The notes under the pieces are model-generated. The model did not search any database. It saw only the letters and a list, made by a program, of their open reading frames with translations, and had not been told where the DNA came from. Below are positions 18,876-27,538 of a stretch of 64,000 nucleotides of DNA, in pieces; within the stretch, counting starts at the first letter, position 1; every line of letters begins with the position of its first letter. The stretch comes from Chryseobacterium ureilyticum (lineage in GTDB: Bacteria; Bacteroidota; Bacteroidia; Flavobacteriales; Weeksellaceae). Location: positions 868,001-932,000 of the forward strand of contig NZ_FTOL01000001.1 of assembly GCF_900156735.1 (NCBI RefSeq), given 5' to 3'. A program made the translations under genes and the position numbers.

Positions 18876-20015
18876 ATGAAAAGAATATTTTTTTTATTTA
18901 GAATACTTATTGTAACATCTGCCATTGCGTGTAATGGACAAGATAAAAATAGTGATATGAAAAAGACAGCACCTTATAATGTTTCTCAAGTAGGAGACGG
19001 AAAGAAATTTAATTATGACAATTTTTCTATAGAAATAATTGAAAAAGCAAAAAAAGATTTAAAGAATTTTGGTTTTAAGTTTCCAGCCCGAGAAATATTT
19101 AGAGAAAGAATTTTGAAAGTTTATGGTATGGATATTTTTAAATATGACAACAATATCATTGCTTTAAGACCTTCGGATTTTCCCGAAATAGTTATTAAAA
19201 ATGAGAATTATATTCTAGTACAGGACAGTGATTCAAATAATGAATTCTTCATAAATTCAGAAATGCTTTACTATTATAATAAATTCGTTTTTTACAATGA
19301 CAAAAATGCTTTTAATTTATTAAAGGCTATAAACCCATATTTATTAAAAGACCTGGTTATTGTATATGGTTATGATGAGGACAAAGAATTAATAAAATAT
19401 GTATTTAAAGATTATGATTTTTCCAACGAAGTTAATACTCATGATTTAATATTTTCATACAATCCCGAAAATAATAAATACAAGATACGAAAAGCGATAA
19501 TGGATGATATAGAAAATTTTGTTTATGGTGGGAGAGTAGAAGATTTTTCATATGCAAAAGAGGGAAACGGTTATAATAGCATTTCTGAAATAATACAAAA
19601 AATAGAAGATGAAAAGAATAATTATATTAATCCTGATGAAACAATAGCCTATTTGTATGACAAAGAATTGCAAATTGGAATTTTAGGATACATTCAAAAA
19701 AAATTAGATAATTCTCCAGATTACGCGAAGTTTTTGAAAAAGAATGACTTTTATAAATTTGAAAAATTAAAACAATATGTTGAAGTTATATATCAACCAT
19801 CTGAAAGCTTAGAGATTGAAAATGTAATATATACCATCCACGATCCTGATGGTTACACCAATTTAAGAAAAGATAAAAGTACATCTTCAGAAATTTTGCA
19901 AAAGGTAAAATCGGGAGAACATATTGAGGTTTTAGATAATACAGGTGATTGGTTTTTAGTGAAAACTAAGGAAGGAAAAGAGGGATATATTCATAAAAGT
20001 AGGATGAAAAATTAG
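18876..20015 (+). CDS. Lipoprotein with C-terminal SH3b domain, candidate immunity protein
   Basis: 379 aa from the ATG at 18876, chosen because it begins a lipoprotein signal (MKRIFFLFRILIVTSAIAC, lipobox AIAC); an upstream in-frame ATG would lie inside the effector gene. The middle is unrecognised and rich in Asn, Lys and Tyr. Residues about 320-379 (TIHDPDGYTNLRKDKSTSSEILQKVKSGEH...GKEGYIHKSRM) form a bacterial SH3 domain. It starts 8 nt after the effector stop, so co-expression is likely. A lipid-anchored periplasmic protein is a sensible antidote to a peptidoglycan hydrolase; the SH3b part could shield or bind peptidoglycan. Base composition is more AT-rich than the effector N-terminal part. 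Confidence 0.65.
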   Translation: MKRIFFLFRILIVTSAIACNGQDKNSDMKKTAPYNVSQVGDGKKFNYDNFSIEIIEKAKKDLKNFGFKFPAREIFRERILKVYGMDIFKYDNNIIALRPSDFPEIVIKNENYILVQDSDSNNEFFINSEMLYYYNKFVFYNDKNAFNLLKAINPYLLKDLVIVYGYDEDKELIKYVFKDYDFSNEVNTHDLIFSYNPENNKYKIRKAIMDDIENFVYGGRVEDFSYAKEGNGYNSISEIIQKIEDEKNNYINPDETIAYLYDKELQIGILGYIQKKLDNSPDYAKFLKKNDFYKFEKLKQYVEVIYQPSESLEIENVIYTIHDPDGYTNLRKDKSTSSEILQKVKSGEHIEVLDNTGDWFLVKTKEGKEGYIHKSRMKN

Positions 20016-20040
20016 AACAAAACACTAAGAAAAAAGTCTT

Positions 20041-20222
20041 TTACAAAAGAGATGTATAACAAAAGCAATGATTTTGGAGAAGGAAGCAAACGGGAGTATT
20101 TTATAGAGGTTGAACATCTTAACACTTCTGTGACTTCTCAGGTAATTCCTATAAGTTCAGATGCTGAACCGGTAAAAGTAGATCCTAATGATTCGCCTGC
20201 GATTATTAAGGAAACGAAACAG
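20041..20222 (+). repeat. Linker homology block, second copy (short)
   Basis: Matches 17270-17451 of the main effector with a few substitutions and no gaps. It supplies residues 1-57 of the orphan tip ORF starting at 20052. Confidence 0.9.
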
Positions 20223-21662
20223 GAGAAAAAGGGAAGCTGTATCTGTCAAGAACAGTATAAAGACCTAGTTTGGGGAGGAAAAGTAAGTTGTGAGTTTAGG
20301 AAAAAGGTTGTGCAAATAGCTAAGAATCTAGGTCTACCACAAAAAGATCTTGAGGGAGCAAATTGGTTAATGACTATAATGGCGTTAGAATCAGCATATA
20401 GTTTTAGTCCTAAAATTGGAACTTTTGGAAAAGATTCTGATGAAAGTAAAGCCAACAAGTATATCGGATTAATTCAATTTGGAAAAGGAGCTGCGTCAGA
20501 TATTGGAACAACACGAACTCACCTAATGTCATTGACTGCGGAACAACAGCTAGAGTTTGTAGAAAAACATTTTAAGCAAAAAAAAATCGATAATTTATTA
20601 ATCAGTAGAACGGCTTTATATCTTGCCGTAAATTATCCTAACTCAACGAAACATGCTTCAAATAAAAACTATGTTGTGTATAATAGTTCAAATGCTGCGT
20701 ATGATTCTAATGATTTATTTAAAAGAGAAAAGCATGAATATAAAATAAAGAAAGATGAGACAAAAGAATATCCTGATAATGTTGTTGGTTCTACGTATGT
20801 TTGGGAAATGGAGGAAGCTTTGGAAGACGGTGGAAATTTAGGAAAATCTCATAAAGCTAAAAAATTTGAATGTGGTGTAAATAATGCTACAAATGAAAAG
20901 ATAAATGCAAAAGATATAGTAACTTATCATATTTATGAAAATGGAATAATAGAAAAACATATTCCTAAAAAAATTAAGGAAGAGTATGCGAAAAAATATA
21001 AATATGTATATCATGATAAAGAAAAAAACGAACATGAAATATGTATTGTAGACTGGTTTACAGTTGATAAGAGAAATAATGGAAAGAAGATAAGTTCAAT
21101 TCCAAAAGGTTATATAAATACATATAGTTATCCTTCAGGGGGAAATGCGCAGACAGCTTATGAATATTCAAATGGAGACATTTGTGTTTCAGGTACAACA
21201 TATGGGTACAGAAAATATAGTAAAGGGCAAGGGAAAGTCCCACTTGTTAGAATGAAAGATAGTTTAAATTATAAGAAAAATGATGTTAAAATTTTATATT
21301 CATTTCAACGCTCACAAAGACGATATTGCAACCCTGATGCTTATGCTGGATTTATAGGGGCATTAGCTAAATTAGGAAGGGAAGATGTTTTATGTACAGG
21401 TATGTGTTTTGCAGATGCAACAAGCTACCCAAGTGTTACGCACCCTAACGGAGACTGTGCAGATACAGCATATTACTCTACTCAAGTATTAGAACAAAAA
21501 AAAGTAAATGCATTTAAAGCTTTCCATTTTGAAAAAATTTATCGAGGTAAGGGAGGTTGGTATTCTAATCTAACGGGAACTAATTATTCCCCTGGTCATG
21601 AAGATCACTTACACTCAGGAGAATTTAATACGAACATTATAAAAATAATAAAAGAAAAATGA
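20052..21662 (+). CDS. Orphan effector tip: lysozyme-like plus LAS metallopeptidase domain
   Basis: 536 aa from an ATG inside the linker, without the N-terminal delivery domains. Residues 1-57 copy the main effector linker. After GSCICQEQYKDL there is a lysozyme/transglycosylase-like domain (about 85-190) with likely catalytic Glu113 in IMALESAYSFSP and KYIGLIQFG. The C-terminal domain (about 420-530) has H464-x6-D471 (THPNGDCAD) and H519-L-H521 (HEDHLHSG), the zinc pattern of M15/M74-type LAS peptidases. The predicted product cuts both glycan and peptide bonds. No promoter or ribosome site typical of an independent gene is evident, so it may be silent until recombined into the main gene. The stop overlaps the next lipoprotein gene. 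Confidence 0.75.
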   Translation: MYNKSNDFGEGSKREYFIEVEHLNTSVTSQVIPISSDAEPVKVDPNDSPAIIKETKQEKKGSCICQEQYKDLVWGGKVSCEFRKKVVQIAKNLGLPQKDLEGANWLMTIMALESAYSFSPKIGTFGKDSDESKANKYIGLIQFGKGAASDIGTTRTHLMSLTAEQQLEFVEKHFKQKKIDNLLISRTALYLAVNYPNSTKHASNKNYVVYNSSNAAYDSNDLFKREKHEYKIKKDETKEYPDNVVGSTYVWEMEEALEDGGNLGKSHKAKKFECGVNNATNEKINAKDIVTYHIYENGIIEKHIPKKIKEEYAKKYKYVYHDKEKNEHEICIVDWFTVDKRNNGKKISSIPKGYINTYSYPSGGNAQTAYEYSNGDICVSGTTYGYRKYSKGQGKVPLVRMKDSLNYKKNDVKILYSFQRSQRRYCNPDAYAGFIGALAKLGREDVLCTGMCFADATSYPSVTHPNGDCADTAYYSTQVLEQKKVNAFKAFHFEKIYRGKGGWYSNLTGTNYSPGHEDHLHSGEFNTNIIKIIKEK

Positions 21663-22732
21663 AACAGTTAAGTTTATTATTATTGCTAATTTTCGGCTTT
21701 ACTAGCTGCCAAAAGCAAATTGATAATTCACATTCTAAATTGATAATTAATATTGCTGAAGCTAAATATGAAACAATAGGCTTTTCAGATAAATATGAGG
21801 TACTTCCAAAATTAAATATTCAAGAAATTAGCGAAGATGCTTTTAATAAATTAAAAATTACTAAAAATTCATTTCAACAAACTCCTATAAAAAAGAATAA
21901 AGGAAATTATTTTCTTGACATTAATAATAAAACACTTCAACTTAAGGGGGAAAATGATAATGAAACAGAGAAAAAACAGGGAGGGATTTGGTATAATTAC
22001 TTGGGATTTTATCCATCCTTAGATATGTACGCTGTTTCAGCTAATTCAGTCAGTGAAGGAATAGACTTTAGTGATTTTGAATTAATCAATAAATCAAATG
22101 GAAAAATAGTTAAAATAGTTTCACCTGGTGATGATAAAATAGAAAACCCTGTACTATCACCTCAGATTAATTATTTAGCCTATTTTCATAATCAAATATA
22201 TGATAATAACAGTTTTTTTGGGATATTAAAAATTGATTCAAATAAAGATTTAAGAGAATACAAAAGTCTTATCTTGGAAAATTTTAAAATATATCAAGTT
22301 AATTGGTCTGACGATCACCTGATCTTAATAAAAGCATCTACAGATGGCGGAAAAACCTTTAAATATTATAGAAGCGACATTTTATCAAAAAATATAAACC
22401 AAGGCTTAGAAGAAAAGGAAGAATGGGAAGGGACTTATCATTCTGAAGCAATTAACAGAGATAATGCTAAAACAGTTTTTGATATTAATATAAAATCGTT
22501 AGATAATATTTCAATTAATATTGATGATGATGGAAGTAAGGAAAGTTATTCTAATATTAAAGCTGAAACAATCAATAAAGATAAAATAAAAGTTATTTAT
22601 AATTCTTCATTCGAAGATGACATGGGGACAATTTATATTGAAAAATCTGATGATAAATTTTATATTTCAGGAACCCCAATTTATTTAATTAATCCGGGAA
22701 ATAATGAAATGCCATTAAAAAAAATAAAATAA
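21659..22732 (+). CDS. Lipoprotein, candidate immunity to the orphan tip
   Basis: 357 aa with a lipoprotein signal (MKQLSLLLLLIFGFTSC, lipobox FTSC). The start overlaps the stop of the orphan tip by 4 nt (ATGA), so the pair is translationally coupled. The central part (LGFYPSLDMYAVSANSVSEG, NPVLSPQINYLAYFHN, VNWSDDHLILIKAS) resembles repeated beta-propeller-like strands, but I do not recognise a family. The immunity role is inferred from position and predicted periplasmic location. Confidence 0.6.
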   Translation: MKQLSLLLLLIFGFTSCQKQIDNSHSKLIINIAEAKYETIGFSDKYEVLPKLNIQEISEDAFNKLKITKNSFQQTPIKKNKGNYFLDINNKTLQLKGENDNETEKKQGGIWYNYLGFYPSLDMYAVSANSVSEGIDFSDFELINKSNGKIVKIVSPGDDKIENPVLSPQINYLAYFHNQIYDNNSFFGILKIDSNKDLREYKSLILENFKIYQVNWSDDHLILIKASTDGGKTFKYYRSDILSKNINQGLEEKEEWEGTYHSEAINRDNAKTVFDINIKSLDNISINIDDDGSKESYSNIKAETINKDKIKVIYNSSFEDDMGTIYIEKSDDKFYISGTPIYLINPGNNEMPLKKIK

Positions 22733-22735
22733 TTT

Positions 22736-22890
22736 ACAATTCTAGCGAGAGTTATCCATTTATTGTTGAAAATATGATGGGAATGAGAATGAAAGCAAAG
22801 ATCATTTTTTTTTAATGAAAAAAGTAAATGGTAAAATTAGTTTATGACATCAATAGTCCAAATATTGTATATGAAATTACCAAAGAATAA
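22736..22890 (+). pseudogene. Frameshifted remnant, perhaps of another immunity gene
   Basis: Three short frames join into one protein-like end if two frameshifts are allowed: NSSESYPFIVENMMGMRMKAK (from about 22736), then DHFFLMKKVNGKISL, then YDINSPNIVYEITKE with a stop at 22888-22890. One shift is near a run of eight or more T at about 22808. The composition resembles the flanking immunity-type genes. This could be chance, but the peptide-like quality of all three parts argues for a decayed gene. Confidence 0.4.
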
Positions 22891-22905
22891 GATATTTTAT
22901 TGAAT

Positions 22906-23733
22906 ATGAAATATTTAATAGTTCTATATTTATTATTTTCTGTTATCTTATCCTGTAATGGACAAGATAAAAATGAAGATAAGAACATCAAAGTAACAAC
23001 CTATTTTGCAAAATGTGAAGGACAATACTCTACTGGGGAAAAATTAAATAAAAAAGATAAAGCATGGTCTCTCAATAGAGTTGATGTGGATAAAATTATG
23101 AGTTTAGCTACATCTATTACTGAAGATGAATGGCACTTTTCATACCCAATTACACCCTGTAATATTGATGTAAACAATTATTTATACGAAGGAAAAAAAT
23201 ATGACTTACAAATTAATGGGGGATCATATATATCCCTCTTTGATGGCAAAAGAACAACACTTTTAGGTTGTGACCTACCAGAATGTAAAAAATATTTTTT
23301 AAAGCCAAAAGAAAGTATGGAAGAAGATACAATATCTCTTTCAAATAATGGTTCAAAAGAGCTTGGACAAGCTAAAAGTTATAAAGTAATCTTTAATAAA
23401 AATAATGATCAGGATATCATTATTGTAGAAAAAATAGCTGAAGGCTATAATATTGAAGCAAAATCTAATAATAAATCTTTTTTTAAGAAAAATTTTGTTT
23501 GTGATTCTATAGATATAGAAACGAAAACTAAAAACAATCAAGCCTTCAATTTAATCTTAAGTTTTACTGATCAATATCAAAATGTATTCAGAAAAGTTGT
23601 CATTCCGGTTTTTTTCAAAAATAATAATCTTTATCTTGAAAAAATATTTATTGCAACCTTGGGAACGAGTGCAAAAACAGGGGAAGAAGAATGGATAAAA
23701 AAAGAGGTTTCTAAAAAAGTCATTCTAAAATAG
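22906..23733 (+). CDS. Lipoprotein, candidate immunity protein of a lost tip
   Basis: 275 aa from the ATG at 22906, which opens a lipoprotein signal (MKYLIVLYLLFSVILSC). The mature start CNGQDKNEDK closely resembles that of the lipoprotein at 18876 (CNGQDKNSDM), suggesting common ancestry of the signal region or the genes. No known domain is seen. It lies between a decayed remnant and the third linker copy without an adjacent intact toxin, so it may be an orphan immunity gene. Confidence 0.6.
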   Translation: MKYLIVLYLLFSVILSCNGQDKNEDKNIKVTTYFAKCEGQYSTGEKLNKKDKAWSLNRVDVDKIMSLATSITEDEWHFSYPITPCNIDVNNYLYEGKKYDLQINGGSYISLFDGKRTTLLGCDLPECKKYFLKPKESMEEDTISLSNNGSKELGQAKSYKVIFNKNNDQDIIIVEKIAEGYNIEAKSNNKSFFKKNFVCDSIDIETKTKNNQAFNLILSFTDQYQNVFRKVVIPVFFKNNNLYLEKIFIATLGTSAKTGEEEWIKKEVSKKVILK

Positions 23734-23892
23734 TTTGATTTAAATGAAATTATACCAGAATAAGAACACGGATGTACTATATGACACTTGCTTTGTTTGA
23801 TAATATTAAGTTTATAAATTTTCTAATATATCCAGCAAAAGACAAGAGGCTTTTATTCATTGCAAACATTTCCAAGAAAAAGAAAAGAACAA

Positions 23893-24432
23893 TACTCCGC
23901 CACACAGGAAACCGCCGGTTGCTCCTGAGCATCATAAACCAAAGCCTAACAAGCCGAAACCCAAAGAGGAAACAGCAAAATATCCTCAAACTCCTGCGGC
24001 AAAGAAACAGGCAGATCCTGAAGGGAAAATAGTAAATGCGGAATTTACAGATGGTAGAGGTAAAACGCTTAAGAATGCCAAGACCGGAGATACAGTCTCT
24101 ATTAAAATAACTTCTCAGGGGATGAGGGGTAAAAATGTAATCGTAAGAATTTGGGAAGAAGACTTATCACGATACAGCAATGATCTTATCTATGAAGTAT
24201 CTGCAACATTGGCTCATGACACTTCTAATTTCATTAATAATGTTACTCTTACAAAGGTAATGTATAACAAAAGTAATGATTTTGGAGAGGGAAATGAACG
24301 GGAGTATTTTATAGAGGTTGAGCATCTCAATACTTCTGTGACTTCTCAGGTAATCCCGATAAGTTCAGATGCTGAACCGGTGGAGGTGGATTCTAATGAT
24401 TCGCCTGCGATTATTAAGGAAACGAAACAAGA
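23893..24432 (+). repeat. Linker homology block, third copy (long)
   Basis: About 540 bp nearly identical to 16914-17452, with only scattered substitutions. It begins abruptly at TACTCCGCC inside the Pro-rich hinge and ends at the codons for KETKQ. Confidence 0.9.
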
Positions 24433-24646
24433 GAAAAAAGTTGAAAAAGTCTCCAGTTGTATTTGCCAGCAGTATGATCTACTTTAGGATAATAAGATTG
24501 GCTCTCAATAAAGCAAAATCGAATTGGTGCTCAATCCTCGCCTTTTTAAAGAATATATCGATTTGATTACTATTGGTAGGAAGATTAATATATTTAATAA
24601 ACAATCATTAATAGAATCAGTATGTATAACGAAGTTTATAAAGTAG
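23893..24646 (+). pseudogene. Decayed third effector tip
   Basis: The linker copy reads in frame up to SSCICQQYDLL and then meets a stop at 24485. The start of the tip, CICQ-QYDL, resembles that of the second tip (CICQEQYKDL). In the same frame, after two stops, a protein-like stretch continues (SKIELVLNPRLFKEYIDLI...SLIESVCITKFIK) to a stop at 24644. This suggests a toxic domain lost by deletion and stop codons. No start codon or delivery domain precedes the hinge. Confidence 0.65.
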
Positions 24647-24705
24647 GCGTAGAATTACATCTTATGGAAATAATCTTTATAATGATCATTAGATCTTCAT
24701 AAAAA

Positions 24706-25134
<429 letters not shown>

Positions 25135-25171
25135 TTAGAGCATTGCTTTCCTGTATATCAATTAAACTTTA

Positions 25172-25179
25172 TACTTTTG
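25172..25179 (+). promoter_or_regulatory. -7 promoter box (TACTTTTG)
   Basis: Exact TAnnTTTG match 18 nt before the ATG at 25198, which is why that start is preferred for the DUF1294 gene. Confidence 0.65.
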
Positions 25180-25197
25180 CAGCAAATTAATGTAAGA

Positions 25198-25449
25198 ATG
25201 ATTCCTTTTCTGCTGATCGCCAACCTGATTACATTCGGAGTCTTTGGATTCGATAAATTGCAAGCCAAGAGACAACAATGGAGAATTTCAGAGAATGCCC
25301 TTCTGGGACTTTCTCTTATAGGTATTGTGGGAGCCGCTTCCGGAATGATCCTTTTTAATCATAAAACTTCCAAAAAGTCTTTTCTGGTGAAGTTTTTCAT
25401 TGTCGCTTTAATAGACGTTGTATTGCTTTACAGGCTGATAAGACATTAG
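25198..25449 (+). CDS. DUF1294 membrane protein
   Basis: 83 aa from the ATG at 25198; an in-frame upstream extension to 25066 would precede the promoter box. Conserved DUF1294 features are FGFDKLQAKRQQWRISENALLGLSLIG, GAASGMILFNHKTSKKSF and a final hydrophobic helix. It is predicted to have two or three membrane segments. The function is unknown. Confidence 0.8.
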   Translation: MIPFLLIANLITFGVFGFDKLQAKRQQWRISENALLGLSLIGIVGAASGMILFNHKTSKKSFLVKFFIVALIDVVLLYRLIRH

Positions 25450-25566
25450 TCAGGATTGGTTTTATTTGCCTAATTATTAGCTTTTTCAATAGAGATTTAT
25501 GTAAATTTCTCATTATGAAATTGTTAAATATTACATAATCTTTTTAATTAATTCATTTAAAATCAC

Positions 25567-25574
25567 TATTTTTG
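25567..25574 (+). promoter_or_regulatory. -7 promoter box (TATTTTTG) for typA
   Basis: Exact TAnnTTTG match followed by CACCCG, 18 nt before the typA ATG. Confidence 0.65.
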
Positions 25575-25592
25575 CACCCGTAAAAATCCTAT

Positions 25593-27398
25593 ATGCAAAA
25601 CATTAGAAATATTGCGATTATCGCACACGTTGACCACGGGAAGACGACTTTGGTTGACAAGATCATCCACGCAACTAACATTTTCAGAGAAAATCAGGAG
25701 AGTGGAGAATTAATTATGGATAACAATGATCTTGAAAGAGAAAGAGGGATCACCATCTTATCCAAGAATATTTCTGTTACCTATAAAGACACAAAAATTA
25801 ACGTAATCGATACTCCTGGTCACGCCGATTTCGGTGGAGAAGTAGAAAGAGTATTAAAAATGGCTGATGGGGTTATTTTGTTAGTGGATGCGTTCGAAGG
25901 ACCAATGCCACAGACAAGATTCGTACTTCAGAAAGCTTTAGAATTAGGGTTGAGACCATTAGTGGTTATCAATAAAGTGGATAAACCAAACTGTCGTCCG
26001 GACGAAGTTCACGACCAGGTATTTGATTTATTCTTCAACCTTGAAGCTACTGAAGAGCAGTTAGATTTCCCAACATTCTACGGTTCTTCTAAGCAAGGTT
26101 GGTTCAACACTTCATTAGAGCAGACTGAAGACATTTTACCATTATTAGATGGTATTCTGGAACACGTACCAGCTCCGAAAGTAACTGAAGGTAACCTTCA
26201 GATGCAGATTACTTCTCTTGATTTCTCTTCTTTCTTAGGAAGAATTGCTATCGGAAAAGTAACAAGAGGAGAGATCAAAGAATCTCAGTGGATTGGTCTT
26301 GCACAGGCAGACGGTAAAGTTTTGAAAGGTAAAGTAAAAGAACTTTACGTTTTCGAAGGTTTAGGAAAGAAGAAAGTGACTGAAGTACAGGCAGGTGATA
26401 TCTGTGCTGTAGTAGGTTTCGATGCATTCCAGATCGGTGATTCATTCGTAGATCTTGAAAACCCTGAACCATTGGAAAGAACTGCAATTGATGAGCCTAC
26501 ATTGAACATGACGTTCTCTATCAACAATTCACCTTTCTTTGGTAAAGACGGTAAATATGTTACTTCAAACCACCTTAAAGAAAGATTAACTAAAGAATTA
26601 GAGAAAAACTTAGCATTAAGAGTTCAACAGACTGATGATGCGAACACTTTCCTAGTATTCGGTAGAGGTATTCTTCACTTATCTGTTTTGATAGAAACAA
26701 TGAGAAGAGAAGGGTACGAAATGACTATCGGACAGCCACAGGTTATCCTAAGAGAAATTGACGGAGTAAGCTGTGAGCCTTACGAATCTTTAGTAGTAGA
26801 TGTTCCTGAAGAATATGCATCAAGAGTTATCGACTTGGCAACTCAGAGAAAAGGTGACCTTCACATCATGGAAACTAAAGGAGAGATGCAGCACATGGAA
26901 TTCGAAATTCCTTCAAGAGGATTGATCGGATTACGTTCTCAGATGTTGACAGCTACTGCAGGTGAAGCTATTATGGCACACCGTTTCACAGAATACAAGC
27001 CTTTCAAAGGAGCTATCCCAGGAAGAAACAATGGAGTATTGATCAGCAAAACTACAGGTCCTGCTACAGAATATTCAATTGCTAAACTACAGGATAGAGG
27101 TAAGTTCTTCGTAGATCCGGGTGAGGAAATCTACACAGGGATGATCATTGGTGAACAAAACAAACCTGGAGACTTGGTAGTAAACATCGTAGAAGCAAAA
27201 CAGCTGAACAACATGAGAGCTTCCGGAAAAGATAAAGATACAGGTGTAGCACCGAAAATCTTATTCTCACTGGAAGAATGTATGGAATATATCCAGGCTG
27301 ATGAAGCAATCGAGGTAACTCCAAACTTTATCAGAATGAGAAAGAAAGTACTTTCAGAAGAAGAAAGAAAAAGATTGGAAAGATCTGCGAAAGCGTAA
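25593..27398 (+). CDS. typA: Ribosome-binding GTPase TypA/BipA
   Basis: 601 aa, full length. Translation-factor GTPase acting on the ribosome under stress and in 50S assembly. The G1 motif is AHVDHGKT, switch II is DTPGHADFGGEV, G4 is NKVDKP, and the RERGITI region is present. The C-terminal part has the EF-G-like domains and the BipA-specific end (PIPSRGLIGLRSQMLTAT-like, PGEEIYTGMIIGEQ, NMRASGKD). Codon use is regular, as in highly expressed genes. It is monocistronic with a terminator. Confidence 0.97.
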   Translation: MQNIRNIAIIAHVDHGKTTLVDKIIHATNIFRENQESGELIMDNNDLERERGITILSKNISVTYKDTKINVIDTPGHADFGGEVERVLKMADGVILLVDAFEGPMPQTRFVLQKALELGLRPLVVINKVDKPNCRPDEVHDQVFDLFFNLEATEEQLDFPTFYGSSKQGWFNTSLEQTEDILPLLDGILEHVPAPKVTEGNLQMQITSLDFSSFLGRIAIGKVTRGEIKESQWIGLAQADGKVLKGKVKELYVFEGLGKKKVTEVQAGDICAVVGFDAFQIGDSFVDLENPEPLERTAIDEPTLNMTFSINNSPFFGKDGKYVTSNHLKERLTKELEKNLALRVQQTDDANTFLVFGRGILHLSVLIETMRREGYEMTIGQPQVILREIDGVSCEPYESLVVDVPEEYASRVIDLATQRKGDLHIMETKGEMQHMEFEIPSRGLIGLRSQMLTATAGEAIMAHRFTEYKPFKGAIPGRNNGVLISKTTGPATEYSIAKLQDRGKFFVDPGEEIYTGMIIGEQNKPGDLVVNIVEAKQLNNMRASGKDKDTGVAPKILFSLEECMEYIQADEAIEVTPNFIRMRKKVLSEEERKRLERSAKA

Positions 27399-27430
27399 TC
27401 GTTTCGAATCAAAAATCATATCATATAGAA

Positions 27431-27461
27431 AAGCCTCGAATTTTTCGGGGCTTTTTTTCTA
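27431..27461 (+). terminator. Terminator after typA
   Basis: Stem AGCCTCGA / TCGGGGCT (one G-U pair) followed by seven T. Confidence 0.85.
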
Positions 27462-27525
27462 AGGAATAGGAAAAATTGTTTATTTTTTCAAGACGAAATC
27501 CGAAATAGTAAAATATAAATTAAAG

Positions 27526-27533
27526 TAGTTTTG
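27526..27533 (+). promoter_or_regulatory. -7 promoter box (TAGTTTTG) abutting the GHL10 start
   Basis: Exact TAnnTTTG match ending 5 nt before the ATG at 27539. If functional, transcription would begin at or next to the start codon, so the message may be leaderless or use the ATG at 27545. Confidence 0.5.
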
Positions 27534-27538
27534 CGACT

